From Cycas panzhihuaensis (lineage: Eukaryota > Cycadophyta), in NCBI GenBank assembly GCA_023213395.1, contig CM041465.1, forward strand, positions 86,869,741-86,933,740: 64,000 nt of DNA, given 5' to 3'. Positions 34,183 to 45,976 of this stretch are shown in pieces. Made by a program: the position numbers and the translations under genes. The notes beneath the pieces are model-generated. The model worked only from the letters and a program-made list of their open reading frames with translations. It ran no database searches and had not been told where the DNA came from. Within the stretch, counting starts at the first letter, position 1, and the number at the start of each line of letters is the position of its first letter.

Positions 34183-36207
34183 AGGGGCTTCCTTACCTTC
34201 CCTGAATCTAAAGGAAAACAAAAGAGAAAGGAAGAGTTGTAATAAAAGGACTTAAAGGAAATAACAATTGGAAAAGTAAGAGCGTACCTGGATCAGAGTG
34301 TCCTTTCGCTCCATGCATAGTAAGAAGGGAACCTTCAACCAAGCAACATCTACCCTTTCCCACAGGGCAACAAGAACACAAGGGATATATGTATAACATA
34401 TTGAATAATATGATGCAAACTATCTAAGCCAGAAAAAATATTTGCAACACAAGACTAACTCTCAGCTTCTTTTTATGCTAACTTGCAAATAATATGAAAG
34501 AGTGGCTTCAAGGAGAAAGGATGTGGTTAGCCTCGGAATGGCTAACCCTCCCATGTCTATGATACTCTATGCTGTCTAAGTACCAAAGTGGTAAAGCAAG
34601 GCAAATGTAACAAAACCTTGAGGTGCAAGCAACAAATTACGAGCAAAATTACATATGTTGTCAATGTTGCAAGAACTACGAAGGGCAACTTTTGTAACCT
34701 CAACCTAGCCTAACACCAAGTGATGGGTAGAGTATGGTTTAGGGATGTAATCTCGCTTGTGTAAGGTTTGCAAAGCTGAGAGCAAACACAACAATGGGCT
34801 ACATACGCTACTACTAACAATGACCTCCCTTCAAATAGCCCTTTGGAAGACCAAGGGAAGCACATAAGATGAAGAGGTAGGGAGAGAAGGGGGCTACCCT
34901 TGAGGAGAAGGCTTACTCGGTATGGAACCCGCCTTTACTCCTTTCACTCTCCTTAGAAGCCTCTTCCTCGTTGCCTCCTTGGAGAAACCAGGGAAGAGCT
35001 AGAAGGAAATAGTGAGCAAACAAGAAAGAGAGGGTTTGCCTCCCGTTTATAGTAGAAAAATCTGGAGAAAGAAAGTGTTGTAGAAAGTATACAAATAACT
35101 TTTATAAAAATTTAAAAGAGGGAAAGTAAAATAAAGGATGATGAGTACATGCTATGGGTAGATCAGGGGCAGATCTACCTAGAAAATAAGAGAGAAAGGT
35201 AGGCCTTATGAGGTTTACAAGTAAAACCTTAAAGGAGTATGGCGAAGATAAAATTAGAATAAGATAAAAGATATGTACTTGATGGAGTACTTAGAGTGTG
35301 CCCTTCCTTTAGTTAGCCACATTGCAGGCCTGCTGCTATGGATTTGGAGCTATAGAGGACTAGTATCAGGCTAAGAAGTTGATGTATTAGACCTATATTG
35401 TTGCAGGGCATTTTTGTAGAAAGGTCTCAAGAATGAGTGAGAGAGAGAGTTTTTTTTTTAGATTGGAAGAGGAAGAAATGAGGGCATTTTTCAGTTTTTA
35501 AAACTAACCCTAGCTCAATTGAGTGATTAGTGTTCAACTTGGGCTGGGAATATGTCTTTGCCACATGGCAATTTCGTAATAAATGTGAAATTAGCCACGA
35601 CAGATTTTAAAAAATAATGTGTACCAGTTGCCCTGTGGTAAACTTCACAGTACCGTGAAGTTTACAGCGGTACCACAATCTTTATCACAATGTGGTAGAA
35701 ACATAAGCAAAAGGAAGCTTGGGAGCCTAGAAAAAGGGAGTACTTCAAGCCTGGAGGGATGTGGCATTACATCAGGTGGCAGGGGACAATCATGGGACCA
35801 AAGAGACCTACGATAGGTAAAATACCAAAGGCGAGGAGCTCTCAAAAAGTTAATAAATAAGTGAGGAGACACCAACCATGTATAGGCAAGGTGCTAGAGG
35901 TCGAAGTGTGCCAATGGGCAATGTGATTGGGTCACGGGGGCTGGCTGGTACTTGGGCATGACGTGGAGACATGGAGGAGGGTTGTGGAGTGCCATGGGAT
36001 ACATATCCCTAGATTATCATAGGTTGAAGTGGTATAATGCAACATGATCAAACAACAAATGCATAATGGTCACGCAATGAACCAAACAATCATGTAATGA
36101 GAAAAAAATGCTTTAATTTACCTTTCTTAGAATTAACAAAGGCAAGCAATAGAAGCATTACCTATACTTACACAGTCGGCTACTTTATGTCCATTCAATA
36201 GCCAAGA
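34183..36207 (-). repeat. Repeat L4, distal part
   Basis: Continues L1-like sequence after the insertion ('ggggcttccttaccttccct' at 34,184 equals 4,444). It includes the block 'tagcctcggaatggctaac' (34,530) shared with L2/L3 and the paired inverted repeats at 35,566-35,597 and 35,638-35,665. It ends at about 36,207 with 'ttatgtccattcaatagccaag', equivalent to the outer ends of L2 and L3. Beyond lies unrelated AT-rich DNA. Confidence 0.7.
35566..35665. promoter_or_regulatory. Paired inverted repeats in L4
   Basis: First: TGGCAATTTC with GAAATTAGCCA (35,566-35,597, one bulge). Second: perfect 11-bp arms GTAAACTTCAC and GTGAAGTTTAC with a 6-base loop AGTACC (35,638-35,665). This is the best-preserved pair in the family. 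Confidence 0.65.
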
Positions 36208-37044
36208 AACAAGGTCATTTTTAATTGTTAAATTTTGGGAAAAATAATATATAGCCATCTTGTGGGCCTCGCCGATCTATGTTTCTGCTTACATCTCACC
36301 TATATCATTTTGATGAGTTTTACACACTCATCTTAGTGCACTAGGTGATTTTATTGCTTAAAATTTGGGGTCAATAGTCTATCGACATGACAATTCCTTA
36401 TTTCTCCCCTCTCTTGTCCCTTATGCATCCCTATTTCTTTAAAACACTCATTCTATCTAACCTCTCCTACTTCTAATATCCTTTTCTTCTTACAATCTCT
36501 TGCTTTATTAAAGACCCATTCTAGTTGATTTACATAATGACACCAACCAACAAAGATAAGTGTATTCCTTCTCTGGAATATGATGTTGTACATATCAAAG
36601 TGAATATAAGCATAAACTTCATAGATGTAAAAGCGTAAATCACTAATATGGTACAACAATTTGAACCCTTAGTAAACAAATTCTCAATTACACATTGACA
36701 TCTACTTTCAACACCACCCAAGGTAGAACTCCTTAGGGTGGAACTTATTCTAGTCTCCTCATTAACAAAATTTTAATTATAAAATCAATATACCAATATT
36801 TGATTCAGATCTCAATAAAGATACAACTTGTATTTAGATTAGTAAGTTGGACTCATACTTCACACTCAACTAAATATCCTTAGCAAATCAATTGACATTT
36901 ACTTCCATTCACATGGAAGGCAAAACACGCCACTAGTATAAATGGTAGACCAGGGAATATCACACCAATCAAACATAGGATATTTTCTATAAATGTTTCT
37001 TTGAGCAATATGGAAAAACCTAGAACTAATCATTTTTCAGTTAG
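36208..37044. other. AT-rich flank; no gene recognised
   Basis: Low-complexity AT-rich sequence between the end of L4 and the first readable gag of the plus-strand Gypsy element. It probably includes that element's leader and the start of gag in decayed form, but no LTR matching 41,013 onwards is present, so the 5' LTR is missing or removed. Confidence 0.45.
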
Positions 37045-37340
37045 CTCACCCAGTTAAGACAATCTACCTCTGTTGAAGCATTCATTAATGAATTTCAAAC
37101 TATTCATAATCGAGTCATTCAATATCTTGTCTGAAAACAAGATATAAATGAGATTAAAGACTATCTCTCCTCCCAACCTTAGGGATGCTATTAATGCAAC
37201 TAAGGTAGTGGAAGCAAAATTTACAGCAAAAAGAATAACTAGTTTTAGAAAAGAATCGACATGGTCTAGTTTCCCAAGGCAATTAGATCCTTACAAGCCC
37301 CTAAGGTTTCAAATAGATGACCATATAAGACAATAAGAAA
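37045..37340 (+). pseudogene. Gag remnant of the plus-strand Gypsy element
   Basis: The plus-strand translation reads L-T-Q-L-R-Q-S-T-S-V-E-A-F-I-N-E-F-Q followed by I-H-N-R-V, the typical end of the retrotransposon gag capsid domain. A one-base shift near 37,148 moves the reading to an open piece with S-P-P-N-L-R-D-A and A-K-F. It continues towards 37,650 as an acidic linker. Confidence 0.7.
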
Positions 37341-37676
37341 AATGGCTGACCAAATGATTAGTAGAACGATCACCAACAAAATAGTCATTAGTAAGGGTTC
37401 CCACATTGGAGGCAAACATGCACAGACAAGTAGGTCTATACACTCAGTGCACAAAAAAATGGTTTGATGGGTATGGTAGAGTTTGGAAAGCTAGAAAATT
37501 AATATTTACCATTGACCTTGATTTTGATTCAGAAGATGAAACTAAAGAAGTACCTCTAATAGAGTCCCCTCCACCACTACAACATGAGCTTGCTATGGAA
37601 CCTTCCCTATCCATTATTTTCTCTTTTACCTATCCTAACCTATTATGAGTATGAGGGACCTTAACAAAAACCCCCA

Positions 37677-37820
37677 TGGAAATCTTAATCAATGGTGGTG
37701 CATCATTGAACTTCATTAGTATTATAATTTCTAAGCAATTTAGCCTATATATTGAACTAAAAATAAGTTTCAATTGCTCTTTACCTAATCATTATAGACT
37801 TCACTATGCTAGGGTTATTT
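37677..37820 (+). pseudogene. Retropepsin remnant of the plus-strand Gypsy element
   Basis: The frame from 37,677 carries L-I-N-G-G-A-S-L-N-F-I-S, matching the active-site region of plant chromovirus-type proteases, where the catalytic residue is normally aspartate. Here that position is asparagine (N), so the enzyme would be dead even without the later stops. Confidence 0.6.
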
Positions 37821-38294
37821 AAAATCATCAAGTTCAAATTAGAACTTATTAAATTGGATTTGACTTTTATACCTTATCTATTGGGGGCTCAAACACGATC
37901 TTAGGAATCCAGTGGAACTCATAGTACTAATAATTCTTTAAATAATCCTTTTATGATGTTTAAAGACCAATTCAGACAAACCCATAAATTATATGGTCTC
38001 TAGTCACCACCGAATAAACTAATCTCTCCTAAGTAAATGAGTAAGTAACTTAATGGGAGTCTTAGTTATATTAACCAATTAATAGTATTCCACCACAATA
38101 TAAGGTTCATCTAGATATCTAAATAGTCTTAACCAAGTACTAATTCATTTTTATCCTCTCTTTGGGTAGCCTTCCCCCAGATTATAGATTCTACCACATT
38201 ATTGAATTAAAGCACCTACACAACCCCATCAACTTATAGACATATTAAAACTCATATTTTTAAAAGAATAAGATTGAGTATATCATAAATAAAC

Positions 38295-38960
38295 TCCTAG
38301 ATATGGGCATCATTCAACTTAGTAAGGGCCCTTATGTTCTTTTTGGCTCCATGTCAATTGTCAAAAACTTAAGAAACTCACTATTAAGAATAAGTTTTTG
38401 ACCCTTGAATAGATGATATATTGGATGAAATCCATAGGATCATGTTTTTCTTAAAACTAGACTTGTAATCTAGTATTATCAAATCCCCATTGTACTAGAG
38501 GATAAGCATAAAATGACCTTTAAAACCCACCAATGCCATTTTAAATTCCAGGTCATGTCTTTTGGGTTATCTGATGCTTCTATTACCTTCTAAGATTTGA
38601 TGAATAAAATTTTTTCACCCTACCTTCAAAAATTTATCATTATTTTCTTTGATGATATACTTATTTATAGTACCACCATGGCCTTATATGTCAAAAATCT
38701 AGAGTCTACCTTGTGGATTCTCAAGCAAAACCAACTATATGCCAAAATATCAAATTACAAATTTGGCAAAACTAAATTATAGTACCTAGGGCATATCATC
38801 TCCATGGAAGGGATATGAGTAGACCTTGATAAAATATCAACCATTATTCAATGACCCATACTAGAAAACTTTGCATAATTAAGGGCTTTCCTTGGATTGA
38901 TTAGATTTTCTATTATTTTGTAAAAATCATGCTTCTATAGTAGCCTCGACAAACTTGTTA
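38295..38960 (+). pseudogene. Reverse transcriptase remnant of the plus-strand Gypsy element
   Basis: Readable motifs in order: G-I-I-Q (38,305), F-K-F-Q-V-M-S-F-G-L-S-D-A (38,540-38,580), F-F-D-D-I-L-I-Y-S (38,645-38,671; the active site), then Y-L-G-H-I-I (about 38,780) and A-F-L-G-L (38,885). The longest uninterrupted part is 38,597-38,782. Many stops are present. The order RT then RNase H then integrase confirms Gypsy. Confidence 0.85.
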
Positions 38961-39049
38961 TATAAAGATTCATTTTAATGGTCACCAAGTGTTGAAGATA
39001 TATTCAACCACCTGAAAATATTCATGTCCTCCACATTGGTCCTCACCAC

Positions 39050-39370
39050 TCCTAACCTTTTCAATTAGAATATGATGCCTTTGGAGTTGGGCTAGGAGCT
39101 ATCCTCATGCAAAATTTCCATCCCATTACATTTGAAAGCTGAAAGCTCAAAGATCACGAGTGTCGCCTATTAACCTATCAAAAGGAAATGAGGGCTATTC
39201 TTTATGCAGTGGATAAATGATGTCAATATTTTCTTGGATCTAAATTCACCATTCTGACAGAGGAATAGGCCAAGTGGATCAACAAACTTCAGGTTTTTAA
39301 CTTTTCCATCACTTATAAAAAGGTCAAGGATAATGTTATTGTAGATGCTCTTTGTCATCTTCCAACAGAA
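39050..39370 (+). pseudogene. RNase H remnant of the plus-strand Gypsy element
   Basis: The translation shows Y-D-A-F-G-V-G-L-G-A-I-L-M-Q (39,068-39,110), then L-T-Y-Q-K-E-M-R-A-I and F-L-G-S-K-F-T-I-L-T, which are RNase H core motifs. The first catalytic aspartate is present (Y-D-A). Stops at several positions inactivate it. Confidence 0.75.
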
Positions 39371-39479
39371 TTAGTCATTCATGCCATCTCTTTTTCCTAA
39401 CTCTCCTAGTTAGAAGACCTTATCCATTATAATAAAGCCTAAGTTTATTTTACCATATGGACCAATAAAGTTTAGAATC

Positions 39480-40600
39480 ATAAAGATTGGACTCTTTACA
39501 ATAATCACCTCTTATATCAAAACCACATTTTTGTCCATCTAGTATTACCATTCATCCCCTACATCCTAGTAGAATATCACAATAGCCCTCTTGGTAGTCA
39601 CTTAAGGTTTGACAAACATACTGCTGAATTTGATTAGACTTCTACTAGCCCCATATTAAGACCACCATCCTTACACATGTCTTAAAATATGAAACATGCC
39701 AATAAAATAAGGTAGAGACCAAAGGCAAACTTAGCCTCCTCTAACCCTTGAAAAGTTCCTAATGTAAATGGTAAGACATTGCCATTGATTGTATTATTTG
39801 GCTACTATTGTCTATAGGATATGACTATATTTGGGTCATCATCAATCACTTGACTAAATATGCTCATTTCTTACCAATTCATATAACTTACAAAGCTCCC
39901 TAGCTAGCCAATCTCTACATCTATTTTATCTTTTACCTTCATGGATTTTCATCTACAATTGTTTATGATCGAGATCCAAAATTCATGAGCACATTTTAGG
40001 AATAACTTTTTCAGGTATCTAGAACTTCTTTTTATATGAGCTCATTGTATCATCCATAAATATATAAACACCTAAAGGTTCTCAATAAAATATTAGAAAT
40101 GTACCTACGTTGCTTTATATTAGATCATCAAAATTGTTGGACTTCTTAGTTGGTATTAGTGGAATATTGGTATAATTCTTCCTATTAATCTTCTATTAGG
40201 ATGACCATTTGTGGCTTTTTATAGGTATCCCTTCCCATCACACCATACGCTAGCTACCAATCTTTGCATTATGTGAGCACATAAAAACTTCAAGACATGG
40301 ATTAAATCTTACACACTCTTAAGCAAAACCTGATAGCTGCTCAAAATCAAATGAAGAAATTGGTTGGACATCACCATTATGAGAGACTATTTATTATGGG
40401 TGATTTGGTCTTTCTTCATCTCTAGCCTTATAAGCAACAATCCCTCTACCATAAGAAATCCCATAAACTAAGCCCTCACTATTATAGTTCCTACAAAGTT
40501 CTTAGAAGAATTGGTGAAGTAGCCTATGCTCTAAACCTTTCCCTTGACTGTAAAATCCATAATGTCGTCCATGTGTCCAACTTAAATAAATAACTTAAAA
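39480..40600 (+). pseudogene. Integrase and C-terminal remnant of the plus-strand Gypsy element
   Basis: After a decayed zinc-binding part (H-N-S-P-L-G-S-H near 39,580), the catalytic core is readable only in patches. The C-terminal part is clearer: G-D-L-V-F-L-H-L (40,400-40,425), Y-K-V-L-R-R-I-G-E-V-A-Y (40,493-40,530) and H-N-V-V-H-V-S-N-L (40,560-40,585). These are typical of Gypsy integrase tails. I could not confirm a chromodomain after this. Confidence 0.7.
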
Positions 40601-41005
40601 AATTATTATCTTTTAAACAACCTTACCTATCGTACATAAAGAAGAAGTCCTTATGATTTCTCTAGTGGGCATTCTAAATTCTTGTCAACCTAATTTCTAA
40701 AATAGAATAATTTCTTAGTACTTAGTATAATGGGATGGGTGTAACCCTGATGAAGTAACATGGGAGTCAGAGGAATTTATTAAGTAACATCCATATCTTT
40801 AATACTTCAATGACTAAACATCTTAGGGAGAGGGACCTATTAAGGCACTTTCTAAGGTTAATAATGCAAGAATATATGATCGTATGGAGTAAGTTAATAC
40901 TAAAGTCATAGTTTCATGATTAAGGAAGAGAAGGTTAAAGATACTTGTTAATTCATGTGCACAAGCCTCTTATTTCTACCAATGTAATTGGAGAGCCATA
41001 GTGCC

Positions 41006-41012
41006 AAAAGGG
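41006..41012 (+). other. Polypurine tract of the plus-strand Gypsy element
   Basis: AAAAGGG directly before the TGTTAG start of the 3' LTR, the usual place of the plus-strand primer. Confidence 0.55.
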
Positions 41013-41240
41013 TGTTAGTGTTAACAATTATTTTGACTTATATAAGGCCAAGCAATTATAAAAGGAACTCTTATACTATCTTATTATCATTTGAGATATA
41101 AGAGTACATCTTATCTTTTGGTGATTACTAAGCTCTCTTGTGCTCCTTTGATGTAATTGTGTTATTGAGTCCTTAATAAAGATCTTTGAACTCTTAATTT
41201 TTAAAAAGTATTCTTTTATATGACTCATGGATCGAATTAT
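41013..41240 (+). repeat. 3' LTR of the plus-strand Gypsy element (end uncertain)
   Basis: Starts TGTTAGTGTTAACA after a polypurine tract. TATATAAGG (about 41,038) and TATAAAAGG (41,057) are promoter-like, and AATAAA (41,175-41,180) is a polyadenylation-like signal. The 3' boundary was not fixed, because no partner LTR or target duplication is visible; 41,240 is a guess. Bases from 41,102 onwards also occur at 1-1058. Confidence 0.55.
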
Positions 41241-42163
41241 TGTAAATGAAGTCAAATAGGTGGCTACTAAATAAAATAATCCAAATATGGTAATTAAGAT
41301 CTAATACTAAAGAAATGGATTATGCCAACTAAACATTATTTGAAAATATTGATAAATATCAATTATTGTAAATTGAACCTAGAAAATTAATAAAATATCA
41401 ACTATCAAATAAAAGTCTGACACTATGCCAATGACACGATTTAGATATGTTATTGAAAATATTCAATCAAAATAGTGTTAAACTTTAACTAGATATGTTG
41501 TTAAGCTAGTACCAAAGAGAAATCTACTACTGAAAATGCTAAAGTAGAAGTCTACATTAAAGATGTACCAAAAGAAGAAGATATAATGAAGAGATACATA
41601 GTTGAAATTAGTATATAAATTAAGTTATAATAAAATGAAACTAGAGTAATGTTATTAGGATAGGTATAATGAAGAAGACTATTATGTCGAAAAGAAAACT
41701 CATACCAAAGATATAATATTTAGAAGTATATCATAAAGATAGGATTATAGAACATGTTAGAGATGAGCAACATACTAACCTATTATAACTAAAGTAGGAA
41801 GAAGGCAACTTTTATTAATTATTAAAATCAACATCTAATGTGTCCAGAAACAAAGGTAACTATAATTAAAGCAAAGTAAGAGTCCATCAAAGCTATAACT
41901 AACATTAGTTATGCAAATATGCAATTGATATTAGAAGATGAATAATATTGGAATTGATATATTATAGGAAATCTATTGCTAAAACTAAAGAGTGTTAAAG
42001 ATGACGTAGAAAAATATAGAAATTCTTTATGTTAGGTAATGTGAGAATAATGTTTTGGAGGTAAAAACTTTAATAAGTTGGGAGTGCAGTTTTCCCCTCA
42101 AACTTTCATGGAGGGGATCTAAGTGAGGTAGGAGCCCCCTTGGTCAGGAGATGAGGGGGGAGT
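41102..42163. repeat. Second copy of the window-start segment
   Basis: Matches 1-1058 with homopolymer-length differences and one 4-base indel only. This copy continues past 42,163 into GC-rich hairpins, where the other copy ends at the N gap. The content is LTR end plus AT-rich flank with no open frame. Confidence 0.9.
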
Positions 42164-42530
42164 TAGAACCCTCCCCTCTCATAAAGAGGGAGTTCGGGGA
42201 TAGTATCCCCCGACCCAAAAATCTAGCACTATAAAACATACTAAATTATAAAGAGAATCATGGTTGTTCATTTAAAATACCTTAGATTTGATGGTCAAGA
42301 TTTGTGCCTTGTATGACTCTCTCATATAACTTGATTTAGGGTGTTTTTTCATTGTGTTAATGGTATTCAATATATTGGATATACTGTATTGATAAGAGGT
42401 GGTTGGTTATTGTTGTTGTGAGTATTTCACTGCAGATTATATACATTTCTTCATTCTTGGATAATAAAGATTGATACCTTTCTAATATGGATGTTTCCCT
42501 AGCACACTGCTAGGGTTTTATCACGTTATA
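42030..42530 (+). repeat. Possible solo or truncated LTR with GC-rich hairpins
   Basis: A GC-rich island in AT-rich DNA contains three hairpins: CTCCCCTCTC/GAGGGAG (42,171-42,192), TCGGGGATA/TATCCCCCGA (42,194-42,213) and CCCTAGCA/TGCTAGGG (42,497-42,515). Such stem-loops are common in Copia-type LTRs. It may begin with TGTTAGG at about 42,030, but no partner LTR, primer site or target duplication was found. Confidence 0.35.
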
Positions 42531-45500
42531 TCTGGTGTATATGTGATGCTTTAGCTTTCTTATTTATTTATTGTATTATCTCTAATTTAAGAACTTGTAT
42601 ATTAAATTTCAGTTTCAATTCCTATAACTAGTTACAAAATAGTTTAGATCTTGGTGGCAGTTTTTGGTTATTGGGACCTAGTTTATTCAACACTTTAAAA
42701 GGTTGTTATCAACTTGAATAGGAATGAGGAGATGCTAGAATTAAAATAGATATAATATCTTATCTAACGATATATCATTACTATTTAAGATGAAAAAGTA
42801 CTTAAAACGATAAAGTACTAGTAGAGGAGAGGGTGAGAGACTCTTTAAGAATTGGCTAGAATAAAGGTTTGACTTAATATAAATGCAAGTAATCCTTGAC
42901 TAGAAAATAGAATAATATCAACTTAATAACTAAGAACATAAAGGGGTTCTTTCGAAGTTGGCTTAATGGCATCTTGATCCCTTTGATAATGATTTGCATG
43001 ATTCACTATCTAAGGAAAAAGTTAGCGAATGGAGTTAATACGAAACCCTAATATTCTCTTCATGACTAAATATCAACTTAATTTAGTCAAAAGGACTTTT
43101 AATATGGCTTATTTAACTCAAAAATTAAATAGGTAAGAAATTATCTAAAAGAGAATGTGAGAGTTGATAATAGTTATAAGAAAATTTTGTAAAAAAGGTT
43201 GATATAAAATATTAAACAATTTTAAGAACATTGACATTCATCACTCTACTTAAATAGAAGAATCCCCAAATAATATTTTTGAGGAGCCTTAGGTCAAGGG
43301 TGGGTTGAATTTATATTACAAACATTACATTTCCAAGTGACTACCTAAGAAAGAAGAAGAGAGAAGGTATAAATATTTACAAGAAAGGTAAAATAAGCTC
43401 CTCTAAACTAACTAGTTTGATGGTACCCAATGAACTTAATGATGGTGAGTTATATGGAAGCTAGGGGAGGCAGTCTAGGTCTTTGTTTTATACCCAACCC
43501 TATTAGAGATTAGAATATTAAAAACATTATTGATATAAATGTAAAAAGTTATAATGGTTGAGGATTTATATACATGACACTCTACTTGAGTAGAAATATG
43601 ACAAGGGTAATCTAAATATAATAAGCCTTAATGGAAAAAATAAGATGAGTTATATTAGACTAATCAAAGGGGAATAAAACCAAGTTTATTAAAGATACAA
43701 TGTCAATAAGTAATTTGATAATTTTTTATAAATAAAGTTTTCATCTTATATTCTTATAATTCATTAAGGAAATAAACATTGAATGTTGTTATCTCAGATC
43801 ACTTAGAAAAGTAGTATCCCCTCGTAATAATGAGTAATGTGGTCACTACCATACTTAACGTGTAGAACCCATGGACTTTCATTGCTAAATAAGAGGTGTG
43901 GAGAACTTGAAGAAGTTAAAGCTAGGATAATCTGTAATTATAACTAGTATGCAAGTAATGGTTTAAAGACATAGGATGAATTAAGTTCTCCATGAGTGTG
44001 GCTAGCTAATCCTCATAACTTAGGCTTGGTTCATGAGGGAGGAGTTGACTTTAGGTCTTGGAAATTCTTTTGACTCTTAGACTAGGAAAAATGGAATAGG
44101 AATGAGTCCAAGACTACATTCCTATAGTGGTATATTATTTAGTCTTCAAAGGGGAAGGTGAGAAAACCAAATAAAAGAGAAATTTAGGTAAACTTCTAAG
44201 GATCCTAGTGGCAAATGCTAAATAACAAGTAACATTTTAAGAATAAATATAAAACATACTTACAATGAGTGTTGAATCAACTTGTTAATGATCTTCAATT
44301 GTAATCTAAGCGAGAAGTCGTAAAAGCTAACTAAAGGTGACAAGGTAAATGAAGCAAATAGGCTAAGCAAAAATGTGTGAAATGTACAATTAAGGGCTAC
44401 ATATAAAGTAAGGAAAAGAATTGCAAAGATGAAGCTTGAAAAAGGGCCTAGTACAACATTCAACTAATAATTTTAAGGCTAGATAATCGGGGACTATGAG
44501 GGCTAATATTAAAGGGTTAAGAATATAAAATAGTGTAACTACATCTAAGGTTGACTTACAAAGGTAAAGCAACAAGGTTAATAACATGCAAGGCACAACA
44601 AAACCTTCTAGTTTAGTAGAAGCAAGTACACAAATAACCAAATGCATAGAGAAAGACACTATATCACTAGTTCATTGCATTAAGTAACAAGGTTCTTTCT
44701 AAGTGTAAAGCAACAAGAAGATTAACTAAGGTAGTTTTATATAGTTTAGACATTACATAAATGAGTTGGAAGCCTACCATAAGGTGCAACAAAGTTGCAA
44801 CAATAGGTTAAGGATACAAAATAAAGTAATATAATTTTCTGTAATGTTGATGTCAATACATATTTTACAAAGAAGAAAAAGGGATAAATGTATGGATTTT
44901 CAAATTAGTATTCTCAACAGAGAAATTAGTACTTAAGAAGAGTAAAGTTCAAAACATTCCAAATTTTTTTATAAGAGAAAATTTATTGAATAATACAAAA
45001 CCACTTACCAAAAAAGGAAGGGATTTTAAAACAAGGGATAAATCTTTATTTAAGAACAAATAAAAGTAACCTATTAGAAATAAAATTGAAGCTATTTACA
45101 TTCAAAGAACCTATTTGAATACTAAGTAGGTTCAGGTGGATATGACCAACTTGAAATATACTAGGTTTTACAAGTTTGATACTTTTGAAATTTTAAAGTA
45201 ATTTTCACTTTTTTTATTTATTTTGGATTAAAATTTTTGATGTGAACATTAAAAGTTTTAAATATATAACTATATAAATTTAAATTTGGAATAAATATTA
45301 TCCTTAATAATGTGCCATGGCATAGATAAACAATATATAAGGACATAATTAAATCTATAATGTGATGAGAATATGTAAGGTTGTGGGGGGATAGCCTACT
45401 CTACATTTAGTCCTTCTTAAAGGAGTAGAAGTTCTACCACCTAGTTTGGTTGATTTAAGATAATTATAAGAGTCAAATAAAAATTGAAATGAAATAGATG

Positions 45501-45575
45501 GATAAATATAATATTTATTAACAGAATTTAACCCCTAAAATAATTTAGAAGGATCTATAAATTTGAGATATTTAG
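42531..45575. other. AT-rich region; no gene recognised
   Basis: About 3 kb of AT-rich sequence with only short frames. I looked for RT, integrase, protease and zinc-knuckle motifs on both strands and saw none. It is likely old decayed repeat DNA. It ends at the target duplication TTTAG (45,571-45,575). Confidence 0.5.
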
Positions 45576-45958
45576 TGTTAAAACATAATGTTTAGTGTCA
45601 ATTATGTATTTTGTTAAGTGTCCCCTTTAACTCTCATATGTATATTTTATTATAGTATTGAGATGTGTGCATGAGTGCACACATATTTATGCAAATACCC
45701 TATTGGTGGACTTAAGGGTTCTTTTAGTTGATTGGACAAGTATGAGGTGAAATGTACTATAAGTATGTGTTCATGCTTAATATAATAATTTGGAAGGTAA
45801 TCATTTCCTACATCTTTGTTGTATTGTGTATTGTACATACTTCATCTTTTGTTTGTTTCATTTATCATTTTATCATTTATGCTTCATACTTGTAATATAT
45901 TTTATATTAATATTTATATTATCATATTAAAAGTAATATTTAAATCTCTATTTTAACA
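45576..45958 (+). repeat. 5' LTR of the short LTR element
   Basis: Starts TGTTAAAACATAATG and ends CTATTTTAACA; followed at once by a primer-binding site. Partner at 55,536-55,919, differing at many positions. Confidence 0.9.
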
Positions 45959-45976
45959 TGGTATCATAGCAGGGTT
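45959..45976 (+). other. Primer-binding site, initiator-Met tRNA type
   Basis: TGGTATCATAGCAGGGTT follows the 5' LTR directly. The TGGTATCA start and AGC spacing fit complementarity to the 3' end of plant initiator-Met tRNA. Confidence 0.8.
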
